Below, one piece after another: positions 1 through 7,746 of a DNA stretch of 12,151 bases. The position numbers were made by a program, and so were the translations under genes. This DNA comes from an uncultured Senegalimassilia sp. GTDB taxonomy: Bacteria > Actinomycetota > Coriobacteriia > Coriobacteriales > Eggerthellaceae. The notes under the pieces were generated by a model. The model was not told the DNA's origin and made no database searches. It saw only the letters and a list, made by a program, of their open reading frames with translations. The stretch is taken from contig CALEWN010000091.1 of NCBI GenBank assembly GCA_937925385.1, positions 1 through 12,151 of the forward strand, given 5' to 3'. Position 1 is the first letter of the stretch. Every line of letters starts with the position of its first letter.

Positions 1-30
1 CCGCGCGCGCCAGACTGAAGTCATTAAACC

Positions 31-67
31 AAGCGGCCCGGACAACCCTAGTTTGTCGGGGCCGCTT
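31..67 (-). terminator. Intrinsic terminator of the YidC-TagF/sulfatase operon
   Basis: Arms at 31-45 and 53-67 are complementary at 14 of 15 positions, with a 7-nt loop. Read on the minus strand the hairpin is followed by a short T run (GGTTTAATGA). It lies 22 bp past the stop codon of the sulfatase-like gene. The T tract is weak, but position and stem strength support termination. Confidence 0.65.
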
Positions 68-88
68 CAACCCGGGGAATTCGCAGCG

Positions 89-2290
89 CTACCGCATATT
101 CTTATACAGGTACTTCAACCACTTATCTTGGAATTCCTGCTGGTCGTCAATGTAAACCCACTGCTCAAGGCTGTTGTCGTACACCAGACCCGTAGGCGTC
201 CAATTGTTGGCGTCCAGCGCGTCGCCGGTGATTTGCAGCTCCATCCAACCCTTTTCCGCGAGCGTTTCGTCCTTGATGCAGAAGTAGAAATACCGCGTGC
301 GGTCGGTATCCTGCATGGAAAGCATGCTGTCCGGATACTCCGCAGCGTCGATGTTCGGCGCACCGGTCAGCGCGGTAGCCATAACGTCGACGTTGTCCAC
401 GGCCACCTGCGACACCTGCAGCGGCCTGGAAGCGTCGGTGCTCGACTGCGCGGGCTTGACCAGCATGACCGGGCTCATGACCAGTTCGTTGTTGATGCAA
501 TCGAAGTTCGACTCCGAACGATAGCCATGATCGGCGGTGATGATGATGGTGGCATCGTCGTACACGCCCAGCTGCTTCATCTGTTCGATGTACTCGCTTA
601 CGATGCGGAACGATGCGCGCGTCTGCGTCACGCGGTCGCTGTTGTCGGAAAGTTGCGCGTCGGCATCCAGGATGTACGGGTAGTGTGGGCCATTCAGGTG
701 AATCAACCTGAACGAACCCGTGCTGTCGTTGTCAACCACGCTTAGCTTCTGCGTAGACGACAGCTTCTCATAGAAGCCGGCGTCGTTGGTGATGTACGGT
801 GTGGTATCGATCTGATAACCCGACTCCGTGGTTTTCGCGTCGCCAGAATCGCTGTCGGTGGTGCCCATAGCAACATTGATCTCATCGGTGTAGAACCAGA
901 AGAATGGCTTGAACGCCCACGGCAAATCGCGATACATCGCGCACTTCCACAGCGCCGTGCGCGTTTCGGCGGCATTCGGTTTGATAACGTCAGCGCATTC
1001 CCCGCCGTCCTGCAAGCCGTTAATCGTGTGCTCGTAGGTATCGGGGGTGGTGCCCGGAATCATATCGCTGTACAGGCCAACGTCATAGCCCGCGTTGTCC
1101 AAATCGGCAAGGTAATCGGTGTTTTGCGCCTTTTCGTTGTTGGCGGAATCGGAATGCGGCGCGTTAACCTTGCCCGTGATCAGCGCTGGCAGCGCCTCGC
1201 GCGTGGGGGAAATGCCCGGCGTTGAATTCTGAAACCAGGTGAAGCCGGTCATCTCCGACAGCATGGACGGATCCTGCTCGAGTGCAGGCATGACATCGGT
1301 CTTTGTGTCGCAGCCGTCCAGGATGAACACGACGACGTTGTTCTTTTCCGTTACGTTCATCATACCGGTTTCGGTTACCAGGTAATTCGCGTCGTTGCTT
1401 TTGTTGGTTTCGTTGCCCACGAACAGGCTGGCCAGGCCAACGCCCTGCACCAGCACCAAAGCCACCGAAAGGAACAGCGAACCGAACTGCACCATCTTGC
1501 GGTTCAGCTGGCTGAGCAGCCACGGCAGCACGGCAATAACCACCCACACGCCGGTGGAGATGACCATGATGGTCTTGTACTGCGTCCAATCGACCGTGGC
1601 GCCCGTTGCCGTAGGCAGGCCGCCGTTGAAGCCCATGACCTGCACGTAGCATGCCAGGCCCGCACCGAACACCAGCAGCGCAGCCGCATTGAACACCTTG
1701 CCGCGCAGCGCGCTCAGCACCAAGCCGAGTGCCAGCGCAATCAAGATGCCGGGGACCAAAAAAATGGTCCACGTGCTTGACAGGCCGAACAGCAGGCTGC
1801 TTTCGTTGCCTGCGATGATTTCGCAAGGAGCGATGACCAACACGGTGAACACGGCGAAGAACGATACCGCCATGCCAACCGCCAAGCGCATGACACACTT
1901 CGGCGCATAGCCACTCGGGCGATCGGCGCGCGCCGCATGCGAACCGGCGCGCGAGACGCGGCCATGCTGCTCCGCTTCATCAGCAGCCGTGTACACCACA
2001 TTGCCCGATACGTCAACGCGGTGGACGCGGGGCTCATGTTCCTTGCGGGCATTTTCGTCAACCCCCAAGGCGTTCAGCAGCTTCTTGCGCGTGCGGCGGA
2101 ACGCCACACCGAGCACCGTGGACAGCGCCACGGCCACGCCGGCCACCGCCTGGATGGCATATGTCATAACCGACGGGTCGACGTAAGCGTATGCCGGGGT
2201 GATGAACGCGAACGACAACACCACGGCAACCGCAAACAAGGCGAGCGCATCGTACGCGTACACGCAAGCGCGAGGCAGCACCTTATTCAT
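89..2290 (-). CDS. Polytopic membrane protein with extracellular sulfatase/LTA-synthase-like domain
   Basis: A 733-residue protein of the alkaline-phosphatase/sulfatase superfamily, the fold shared by sulfatases, LtaS and phosphoethanolamine transferases. An N-terminal hydrophobic segment ending PAYAYVDPS is followed by several membrane helices (about 40-63 and 133-310). The catalytic domain spans about 318-640. Visible motifs are FILDG (metal-ligand Asp325), SPTREALPALITG with Thr363 as the likely nucleophile, HLNGPHYPY (His531, His536) and ITADHGY (Asp587, His588). Thr rather than Cys/Ser in a CxPSR motif points to a phosphotransferase (phosphoglycerol or phosphoethanolamine-like) rather than a sulfate-ester hydrolase, but the substrate cannot be read from sequence. 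I chose the ATG at 2290 because AGGAAGGTGG lies just upstream; longer versions lack such a site. It overlaps the end of the YidC-TagF gene by 8 bp, implying translational coupling and a joint role in envelope polymer synthesis or decoration. Confidence 0.85.
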   Translation of the reverse strand: MNKVLPRACVYAYDALALFAVAVVLSFAFITPAYAYVDPSVMTYAIQAVAGVAVALSTVLGVAFRRTRKKLLNALGVDENARKEHEPRVHRVDVSGNVVYTAADEAEQHGRVSRAGSHAARADRPSGYAPKCVMRLAVGMAVSFFAVFTVLVIAPCEIIAGNESSLLFGLSSTWTIFLVPGILIALALGLVLSALRGKVFNAAALLVFGAGLACYVQVMGFNGGLPTATGATVDWTQYKTIMVISTGVWVVIAVLPWLLSQLNRKMVQFGSLFLSVALVLVQGVGLASLFVGNETNKSNDANYLVTETGMMNVTEKNNVVVFILDGCDTKTDVMPALEQDPSMLSEMTGFTWFQNSTPGISPTREALPALITGKVNAPHSDSANNEKAQNTDYLADLDNAGYDVGLYSDMIPGTTPDTYEHTINGLQDGGECADVIKPNAAETRTALWKCAMYRDLPWAFKPFFWFYTDEINVAMGTTDSDSGDAKTTESGYQIDTTPYITNDAGFYEKLSSTQKLSVVDNDSTGSFRLIHLNGPHYPYILDADAQLSDNSDRVTQTRASFRIVSEYIEQMKQLGVYDDATIIITADHGYRSESNFDCINNELVMSPVMLVKPAQSSTDASRPLQVSQVAVDNVDVMATALTGAPNIDAAEYPDSMLSMQDTDRTRYFYFCIKDETLAEKGWMELQITGDALDANNWTPTGLVYDNSLEQWVYIDDQQEFQDKWLKYLYKNMR

Positions 2291-4220
2291 CGCGACCACC
2301 TTCCTCGTTTTCCTCGTCCTGCTTGATAAGCACGCGCTCAAGCAGATATTCACCGGCAACCTCGGCCGCATGGCCCAGATTGAAAATCATCTCGTCACGC
2401 ACGGCCGACACCTTCTCCGACCAAGCATTGGGATGCGCGATCATCTCGGCGACCGCATCGCCCAAGCCCGACAAATCCGCAGGATCGAACGAGCGGCCCA
2501 CCTTGTTGCGCAACGAAATGTCCGTGGGCTCGATGCCCAGCTCGCGCCAATCAGGGTTGCCCACCTTCATGGGCGTGTTGATGAACACGCTCGGGCGCAG
2601 CGTGGAGAACGAGAACTCGCAGAACACGCTGGACCAGTCCGTAATCAACACGTCGGACGTAAACACCGTATCATTCGAAGAGAAATCGCGCTCGAAGTAC
2701 AAGTCGGATTCAGGCACATGGGAATAACGCTCGATCAACGCCATCCAACGAGGACGATAACGTTTCGTGTATTCAGGGTGCGGGCGCACGATAACCTTCC
2801 AGCCACGCCCCAGCAGCTGCGACAGCAACGCATCGGCGCAGGAATCCAGCAGGTTGTCCTCCTGCCACGAGGGCGCCACGATGACAACCGGGCGCTCGTT
2901 GGTCATCTTGCCGGCCGCACGACGAGCGGCCATGGCGGCCACATCATCATCCAGCAGGTCATAGCCGCATTCCGCAAGGTTCTTCGCCGGAAGCTGGTAC
3001 AGCTGTTCTTCGCGACGCAGCTCGGCAACCTGGTGCGGGCCGACGCACAGCACCGTATCGTAGTGGTCGTACGCCTGCTTGGACGGCGTCAGGTGCATAG
3101 ACGTCATATGGTGCGGCATGAACACGTATTCGGTATCTTTGCGCACATACGAACGTTTGATGTAGTAGTTGTCCAAATCCTCCAAGGTGGACACCACCAC
3201 GTCAGCGTCCATCTTCATCATGAGCGTGATGGAGCGCTTCTGGCCGATGTAATACGGCTTGATGCGCGGCTGCTGTTCGGCCAGCGCAAAGATGCGGTCG
3301 TTCGGGTCGTTTGTGATGTAATGGATGTTCACGTCGGAGTTCGCCAGCAAATAATCGATAGCACCCTTGAAGTATTTATAGAAGCCCGAGCCCTCGGAGT
3401 AGAACACAACGTGCTTGCCGGCAATCTTGAAGAAGCGCTTGTAATCCGCACGCTCGCGTTTGGTGAGCGGATCGCGCTTCCACCACGGGGTTTTGCGCTC
3501 GGCCTCAAGCGCCTCAAGCGCCTCGATTTCGGTGCGGCTGGCGGCCAGGTCCTCGTAGTCGATGTGCTTGGCCGGCACGATGCAGATGTTCATAAGCGCC
3601 TGAATGGCAATGGAGGACAGGTTCGAGCAAATCCAATAGAAGCACATGCCCGCGGAGACGAACACGCCAAGAATCAACGATAGGCCGATCGACAAACCAT
3701 TGGTAGTGTTTTTCTCGGCTCGGGACTGCTCGCGCTGCAGCGGGTTGATACGGTTCTGGGCAAAGCCCATCGCTACAGCCGAAAGCCCAGCAAGCAGCGG
3801 CATAATCCAAGACATCCCGCCATCGGTAACCGGCACCATACCTAAAAATTCCGTGCCCGGAGCACCGTTATCGGTGATGGAATGGATGACGTCGACCAAA
3901 CCGAACAGGATGATGACCTGCACCAACAGCGGCACCATGGAAAGCAGCGGATGATAGTGCTTCTCCTTGAACACCGCCTGCTGCTTTTCACCAATGGCCT
4001 CGCGGTCGCCATAGTACTTCACTTTGATGCGGTTGATCTCGGGCATCACGTTCACCATGACGATCGAGTTCTTTTGAACCCACAGCGACATGGGCAGCAG
4101 AACGACCTTCGTAATGAGGGTGAACAGCAAAATGGAAATCCACCAGTTGCCCGTTAAGGCATAGCATGGCTGCACGATAAGCTGCAGCACATCGGCCACA
4201 GCCGAAAAGATCGCATCCAT
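2283..4220 (-). CDS. YidC/Oxa1 insertase domain fused to TagF-like CDP-glycerol glycerophosphotransferase
   Basis: A two-domain protein of 645 residues. Residues 1 to about 220 match YidC/Oxa1: helices at about 28-48, 93-112, 137-155 and 172-215, with a charged cytoplasmic hairpin (about 50-90) after the first helix. There is no lipoprotein signal. A charged Glu/Ala/Lys linker (about 225-260) leads to a teichoic-acid glycerophosphotransferase-like domain (about 265-635). That domain has HVVFYSEGSG (from 270), PHHMTSMHLT (His370, His371), RPHPEY (His481) and the family signature TDWSSVFCEFSF (Asp528). TagF-type enzymes add glycerol-phosphate from CDP-glycerol to a growing chain at the cytoplasmic face, which fits the cytosolic position of a YidC C terminus. 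Lys38 sits where most YidC proteins have a groove Arg. A TTG codon immediately before the ATG is an alternative start with better spacing from AGGA. First gene of a two-gene operon. The polymer made is unknown; the donor could be another CDP-alditol. Confidence 0.88.
   Translation of the reverse strand: MDAIFSAVADVLQLIVQPCYALTGNWWISILLFTLITKVVLLPMSLWVQKNSIVMVNVMPEINRIKVKYYGDREAIGEKQQAVFKEKHYHPLLSMVPLLVQVIILFGLVDVIHSITDNGAPGTEFLGMVPVTDGGMSWIMPLLAGLSAVAMGFAQNRINPLQREQSRAEKNTTNGLSIGLSLILGVFVSAGMCFYWICSNLSSIAIQALMNICIVPAKHIDYEDLAASRTEIEALEALEAERKTPWWKRDPLTKRERADYKRFFKIAGKHVVFYSEGSGFYKYFKGAIDYLLANSDVNIHYITNDPNDRIFALAEQQPRIKPYYIGQKRSITLMMKMDADVVVSTLEDLDNYYIKRSYVRKDTEYVFMPHHMTSMHLTPSKQAYDHYDTVLCVGPHQVAELRREEQLYQLPAKNLAECGYDLLDDDVAAMAARRAAGKMTNERPVVIVAPSWQEDNLLDSCADALLSQLLGRGWKVIVRPHPEYTKRYRPRWMALIERYSHVPESDLYFERDFSSNDTVFTSDVLITDWSSVFCEFSFSTLRPSVFINTPMKVGNPDWRELGIEPTDISLRNKVGRSFDPADLSGLGDAVAEMIAHPNAWSEKVSAVRDEMIFNLGHAAEVAGEYLLERVLIKQDEENEEGGRDE
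2296..2305 (-). promoter_or_regulatory. Ribosome binding site fixing the sulfatase-like gene start
   Basis: Minus-strand AGGAAGGTGG ends 5 nt before the ATG at 2290. It lies inside the last codons of the upstream YidC-TagF gene, so the downstream gene is probably translated by ribosomes arriving from the first. This decides the start at 2290 over upstream in-frame candidates. Confidence 0.7.
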
Positions 4221-4313
4221 CAAAAACTCGCATTCCTAATCCTTGCGGACACGAGCCTTCCGCACGCGTCCTTCCCAATGCACCAAGCCCATCACTTGGC
4301 ACAGCGACCTATT

Positions 4314-4342
4314 ATTGTATCAGCCAGAAGCACCATGAGGAA
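4314..4342 (-). promoter_or_regulatory. Possible promoter of the YidC-TagF operon
   Basis: Minus-strand TACAAT (plus-strand 4314-4319) is a good -10 match. The hexamer 17 nt upstream, TTCCTC, is a poor -35. It lies about 95 bp before the start codon and is the only obvious -10 between the upstream terminator and the gene. Confidence 0.35.
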
Positions 4343-4364
4343 AATGGCCACTCGATAAGCACAA

Positions 4365-4393
4365 GAGGGCCGGCGGGGTAACCGCCGGCCTTC
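4365..4393 (-). terminator. Intrinsic terminator of the ricin/serine-hydrolase gene
   Basis: A very GC-rich hairpin: the core arms GGCCGGCGG (4368-4376) and CCGCCGGCC (4382-4390) pair perfectly around a 5-nt loop, and three more flanking pairs extend the stem. On the minus strand it is followed by CTTGTGCTTATC, a modest T-rich tail. It lies about 30 bp past the stop of the gene at 4425. Confidence 0.7.
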
Positions 4394-4424
4394 CGGACCT
4401 GCTACGTTTTCACTTTAGCAGCCG

Positions 4425-7400
4425 CTACACAAGCTCACCGTGGGCCGCGTCGATCGCAGACATGAGCGCTCTCATCTTCCAGTTGTTCTGCCAAATCTCG
4501 TTGGACATGATCACGCACACATACGGATGGTCGCCATCCATTACCAGGTAGCCCTCGTTATGGACGTTGGTGCTGCCGTTAACCCAGCCGGACTTCGCGT
4601 AGATGGGCACGCCCTTCCACGCCAGCTCCTGACGCGAGTAGATGGCGATGTTGTTGCCGTACACATCACGCGCCCACCAGGCGTCCTGCTCGTTGCCCAT
4701 CAAGTAGTCCGCCATGCCAACCCACAGCTTGCACAGCTGGCGCGGCGTGTACCACACGTAATGCGACGAATAATCAAAGCCCCAGGCATGCGTCCAATCA
4801 ACGAACCAGTCAAGTGTCGACGCACCCAGGTTGTTGCGCAGCTCCGCATACGCCTCGTTGCTAGACACGTTAATGGTGTTGTACAGCGTGTCGCCCCAAC
4901 TGTTGAGCAGCCACGGCTTGTACTTTAGCAGCGACATGACATAGGGGCCCTTGATGGTGCTCGCGCTGTAGAAGTAGTTGTCCATGCCGTAGGAGACGCT
5001 GGCGCCAGAATACAGGTCGATCATCACGAACCCGACGGAATAACCCTCGTTCTCATAATTGCCGATGGCCTTGTAGATGCGATCGACCGTGCCCGAGGAC
5101 ACGCCGTCGAAGCTGCGGTACACGTTCAGACCGCTGCCGCTGAGGGAATCGAGAATCTTGATGCGATCGCTAAAGCTCATGGTATTGCCGAAAGACGTTT
5201 CAACGAAATTCCAACCCTGGAACGGGCTTGCAGCGTTCATCTTGCGCAGCACGATGCCGCTTGCATTGTACGAACCCATGGTGGACAGTGCGTAGTTGCC
5301 CAAAAGCGTCTGGAACATGATGCCGCCCTTGCCGTTCCACACCGCGCACCATTTTTGGTTGTCGGTACCGTACCACCAATTCTGCCACACGATCGCATCG
5401 TCGTCAGCTTTGGAGTTCGCCACCTCCAAAACACGCTGCGACCACACGTTCGTGATGCGGTAGATGTCATCGCCTAAGCTGGTGACCAGCCATTTCTGCG
5501 TGTAGGAACCATCCTGCTCCCACACCTCGGCGTATGCCTTGTTGCTCAGGCTGGAGCCAACCATCTCAAGCGCGTAGTCGCCGTCGTCAAACGAGGTGAT
5601 CAAGTACATGCCGCTGTTGAGCAGCGTGGTTTTGCGCAGGGTCCAGCCGGCGCCCACCAGCTGGCCAGCGCTGCGGTACGCGCGAACGCTGGGGTCGGAA
5701 GAAGCCAAACGCAGCGCCAGCACATACGTGCCATCTGCCGACACGATAGCGAAGTGGCCATCGTTGGTGGGAACCATCTTCCAACGCATGGCGTTGGCGG
5801 CGGAAACATCCTGCTGGCACACCGTACCATCAGCAGATACGCCCAGGTAGCAGCCGGAAACCATGGCGGCAATTAAGTAGGTGCCGTCACCGTTTTCGGT
5901 GATCATGTACTTCTGCGCCATGGAATCGTTGGACGCGTAGCCCTGCAGCTGCGCGCCATCAGCGCGCGAGCCGGACGCCACGTCGAGCACGATGCGGTCG
6001 CTACCGCGGTTGACGATCTCGAACCTGCCGCCGTTATACACGGGCGTAGTGGCGATCAGGCGAAACGCCTGCGCGATGGTGCCGTTACCCTCGTAAATCT
6101 GCACCTTGGTGCCATTGGCGGTGGAACCCGCCAGCACATCGAGCACGCGCCCGCCGAATGCAGACTTCAGCGCGAAGGTGCCATCAACGTTCTTGATGAT
6201 GGTCCACAGCTGCTCGGAGCGGCCGGTGAACCCGTACAGCTGCACCGGGGTGCCATTGGCATCGCTGCCGGCAACGGTCAGCGCCTTGCCAGACGCATAG
6301 CTGACGATGTAGTAATAGCCGCTCCACTCGTCGTACTTGACCGCATAGGCCTGAGCCACGCTGTTATTGGCTTCGTAAATCTGAATCTGCACACCATCTT
6401 CTGTCGAGGCAGCTTCCACATCAAGCACGGCGGACGCACCCGAAGCCATGCCGATGACATAGGCGCCGTCTTCAAAGGAAGCCGTGCAACGGTTCAGCAC
6501 CCATTGCTGCAGCGCGTTCTCGCGCTGCTTCTTCAGCACCACGTTAGCCGCATCGGATACGTCGGTGGCGTCTACCGTCATCAGCAAACCGCTCTTGTAG
6601 TTGACGAAGCAATAGCGGATGGTGCCGTCTTCGCCTTCGACCTGGCGGATATACCACAACTGCGCCTCGGAGCCGTTGAACCCGTATTGGGAAACGTTGG
6701 TGCCGGAAGAGGTTTTGCCGCCCTGCGCCTCAAGCACGCGGCCGGAACCGATATTGGTGATGCAGTAAATCCATTCGTGATTTGCATCGCGCCCCACGTT
6801 GGTGATGCGGAATCGCTGGGACGTAGACTCATTGCCCTCGTAGATCTGAGCGTTGCCCTTATCCGCCATAGAACCGCCCGCAATATCGAGCACGCGATCG
6901 GAGCCGATGCCGAGAATGTAGGCACCGTCCTCGATGCGCTCATACTGAGATGGGTCAACGGCATCGCCGGCATTGCCGACTTCGCCTGCACCCTGCGAAG
7001 GGTCCGCGGGCGCAGCAGGCTGGCTGTCGCCATTAGCGGGCGTCGGCGCCGTGCCTTGCCCGTCGCCATCAGCGGGCACGGGTGGCTGGTCAGCCGCAGA
7101 CTCGCCGGGCTGCGTTGCGGACGTGCCGCCAGTATCATCGGCGCCTTCGCCTTCCCCGGCCTGCACAACATCGGAAGCGACAGGCTGCGTCGCGACATCA
7201 CGTGCGGAAGCGTCAACCCCGGCTGTTTCGCCGGCAGAAGGAACGGCGGCGCTCACATCGGAGGCGTTTTCCGACGCGCCCGCCAACACTTCTTCGGACC
7301 GCGCATGCTGCGCCGCATGCGCGCCGCCTGCCTGGTTGTCATCTGCCCATGCGGGGGCTGCCCAGAACGCCGCGCATGCCGCCGCAAGCGCAACGGCGCA

Positions 7401-7448
7401 GCATACTTGCCCAAGCCCCGCACATCGAATGCGCACTGCATGACTCAT
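4425..7448 (-). CDS. Secreted ricin-type lectin repeat protein with C-terminal beta-lactamase-fold serine hydrolase
   Basis: About 1007 residues. Residues 1-36 form a signal peptide ending AAPAWA-DD. Residues 37-165 are a low-complexity Ala/Asp/Gly/Pro spacer typical of wall-crossing stalks. Residues 168-752 contain twelve related units of about 48 residues, each with a Gly-rich VLD/VLE core and a QLW, QQW, QKW or QAF-like end, as in RicinB_lectin_2 beta-trefoils; twelve units would make four trefoils. Residues from about 760 form a serine-hydrolase domain with the three penicillin-recognising motifs in order: STIK (Ser830, Lys833), SSN (862-864) and KSG (952-954). No ExxLN deacylation motif appears between SSN and YTPRQL, so a DD-peptidase-like or non-enzymatic role is more likely than beta-lactamase activity. 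No LPXTG or membrane anchor is present, so wall retention presumably relies on the lectin units. The ATG at 7448 is preceded by GAGGAAG; a GTG one codon upstream is also possible. Monocistronic between its own promoter and terminator. Confidence 0.87.
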   Translation of the reverse strand: MSHAVRIRCAGLGQVCCAVALAAACAAFWAAPAWADDNQAGGAHAAQHARSEEVLAGASENASDVSAAVPSAGETAGVDASARDVATQPVASDVVQAGEGEGADDTGGTSATQPGESAADQPPVPADGDGQGTAPTPANGDSQPAAPADPSQGAGEVGNAGDAVDPSQYERIEDGAYILGIGSDRVLDIAGGSMADKGNAQIYEGNESTSQRFRITNVGRDANHEWIYCITNIGSGRVLEAQGGKTSSGTNVSQYGFNGSEAQLWYIRQVEGEDGTIRYCFVNYKSGLLMTVDATDVSDAANVVLKKQRENALQQWVLNRCTASFEDGAYVIGMASGASAVLDVEAASTEDGVQIQIYEANNSVAQAYAVKYDEWSGYYYIVSYASGKALTVAGSDANGTPVQLYGFTGRSEQLWTIIKNVDGTFALKSAFGGRVLDVLAGSTANGTKVQIYEGNGTIAQAFRLIATTPVYNGGRFEIVNRGSDRIVLDVASGSRADGAQLQGYASNDSMAQKYMITENGDGTYLIAAMVSGCYLGVSADGTVCQQDVSAANAMRWKMVPTNDGHFAIVSADGTYVLALRLASSDPSVRAYRSAGQLVGAGWTLRKTTLLNSGMYLITSFDDGDYALEMVGSSLSNKAYAEVWEQDGSYTQKWLVTSLGDDIYRITNVWSQRVLEVANSKADDDAIVWQNWWYGTDNQKWCAVWNGKGGIMFQTLLGNYALSTMGSYNASGIVLRKMNAASPFQGWNFVETSFGNTMSFSDRIKILDSLSGSGLNVYRSFDGVSSGTVDRIYKAIGNYENEGYSVGFVMIDLYSGASVSYGMDNYFYSASTIKGPYVMSLLKYKPWLLNSWGDTLYNTINVSSNEAYAELRNNLGASTLDWFVDWTHAWGFDYSSHYVWYTPRQLCKLWVGMADYLMGNEQDAWWARDVYGNNIAIYSRQELAWKGVPIYAKSGWVNGSTNVHNEGYLVMDGDHPYVCVIMSNEIWQNNWKMRALMSAIDAAHGELV

Positions 7449-7498
7449 CACACCACTTCCTCTTCGAAATCGGACGAATAACCTTATCGATTACCCCG

Positions 7499-7504
7499 AG
7501 TATA
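7499..7504 (-). promoter_or_regulatory. Putative -10 element of the ricin/serine-hydrolase gene
   Basis: Minus-strand TATACT lies about 50 bp upstream of the start codon and is followed by CG. No good -35 hexamer is visible at normal spacing, so this rests on the -10 alone. Confidence 0.35.
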
Positions 7505-7670
7505 AAGCTAACTGCACCATGAACCGGCCGAAATCAAGCACGCTTCGGTGAGGAACGAAAAGTTCTTGCGCGCATGCGAAAACCAATATGCCAAACGCAT
7601 GTTTTCCCAGTTAAATCGACCAAAAACCGGCAAGTTGCGCCACTGCGGCGCAGCAGAGCGCCAGTTGCGA

Positions 7671-7676
7671 TATACT
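7671..7676 (+). promoter_or_regulatory. Putative -10 element of the CWB2 gene
   Basis: TATACT in the context TTGCGATATACTCG, about 130 bp upstream of the start codon. No clear -35 at 16-18 nt. Transcription from here would give a leader of about 125 nt containing both hairpins described below. Confidence 0.35.
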
Positions 7677-7693
7677 CGCTGCCAAGCAAGCAC

Positions 7694-7727
7694 ATGCGTG
7701 GGCAGACGCACCCGGCCGCCCACGCAT
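7694..7727 (+). promoter_or_regulatory. Leader hairpin 1 upstream of the CWB2 gene
   Basis: A perfect 10-bp inverted repeat, ATGCGTGGGC (7694-7703) and GCCCACGCAT (7718-7727), with a 14-nt loop. The loop contains a second ACGCA (7706-7710) that could instead pair with TGCGT at 7695-7699, giving a competing smaller hairpin. There is no T tract, so it is not a terminator. It could be an RNA leader structure or a DNA operator dyad. Confidence 0.6.
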
Positions 7728-7746
7728 CATGACCCCGATCGCGGCT

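Noticed and set aside
53..745. Plus-strand open frame of 230 codons opposite the sulfatase-like gene
   Set aside because: No domain or ribosome binding site, and it runs across the operon terminator hairpin at 31-67 and the conserved catalytic region of the opposite gene.
2199..3683. Long plus-strand open frame (494 codons) opposite the YidC-TagF gene
   Set aside because: The translation is rich in Arg, His, Val and Gln with no recognisable domain, and the opposite strand encodes a clear two-domain protein. It is a by-product of GC-biased codon use.
4425..5170. C-terminal domain as an active class A beta-lactamase
   Set aside because: The three catalytic motifs are present but the ExxLN deacylation motif is not, and the domain is attached to a long lectin array; a resistance role is not supported.
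6504..7481. Plus-strand open frame of 325 codons opposite the ricin-repeat gene
   Set aside because: Low-complexity, Arg/Gly/Ala-rich translation without motifs. The minus-strand reading has a signal peptide and repeated domains.
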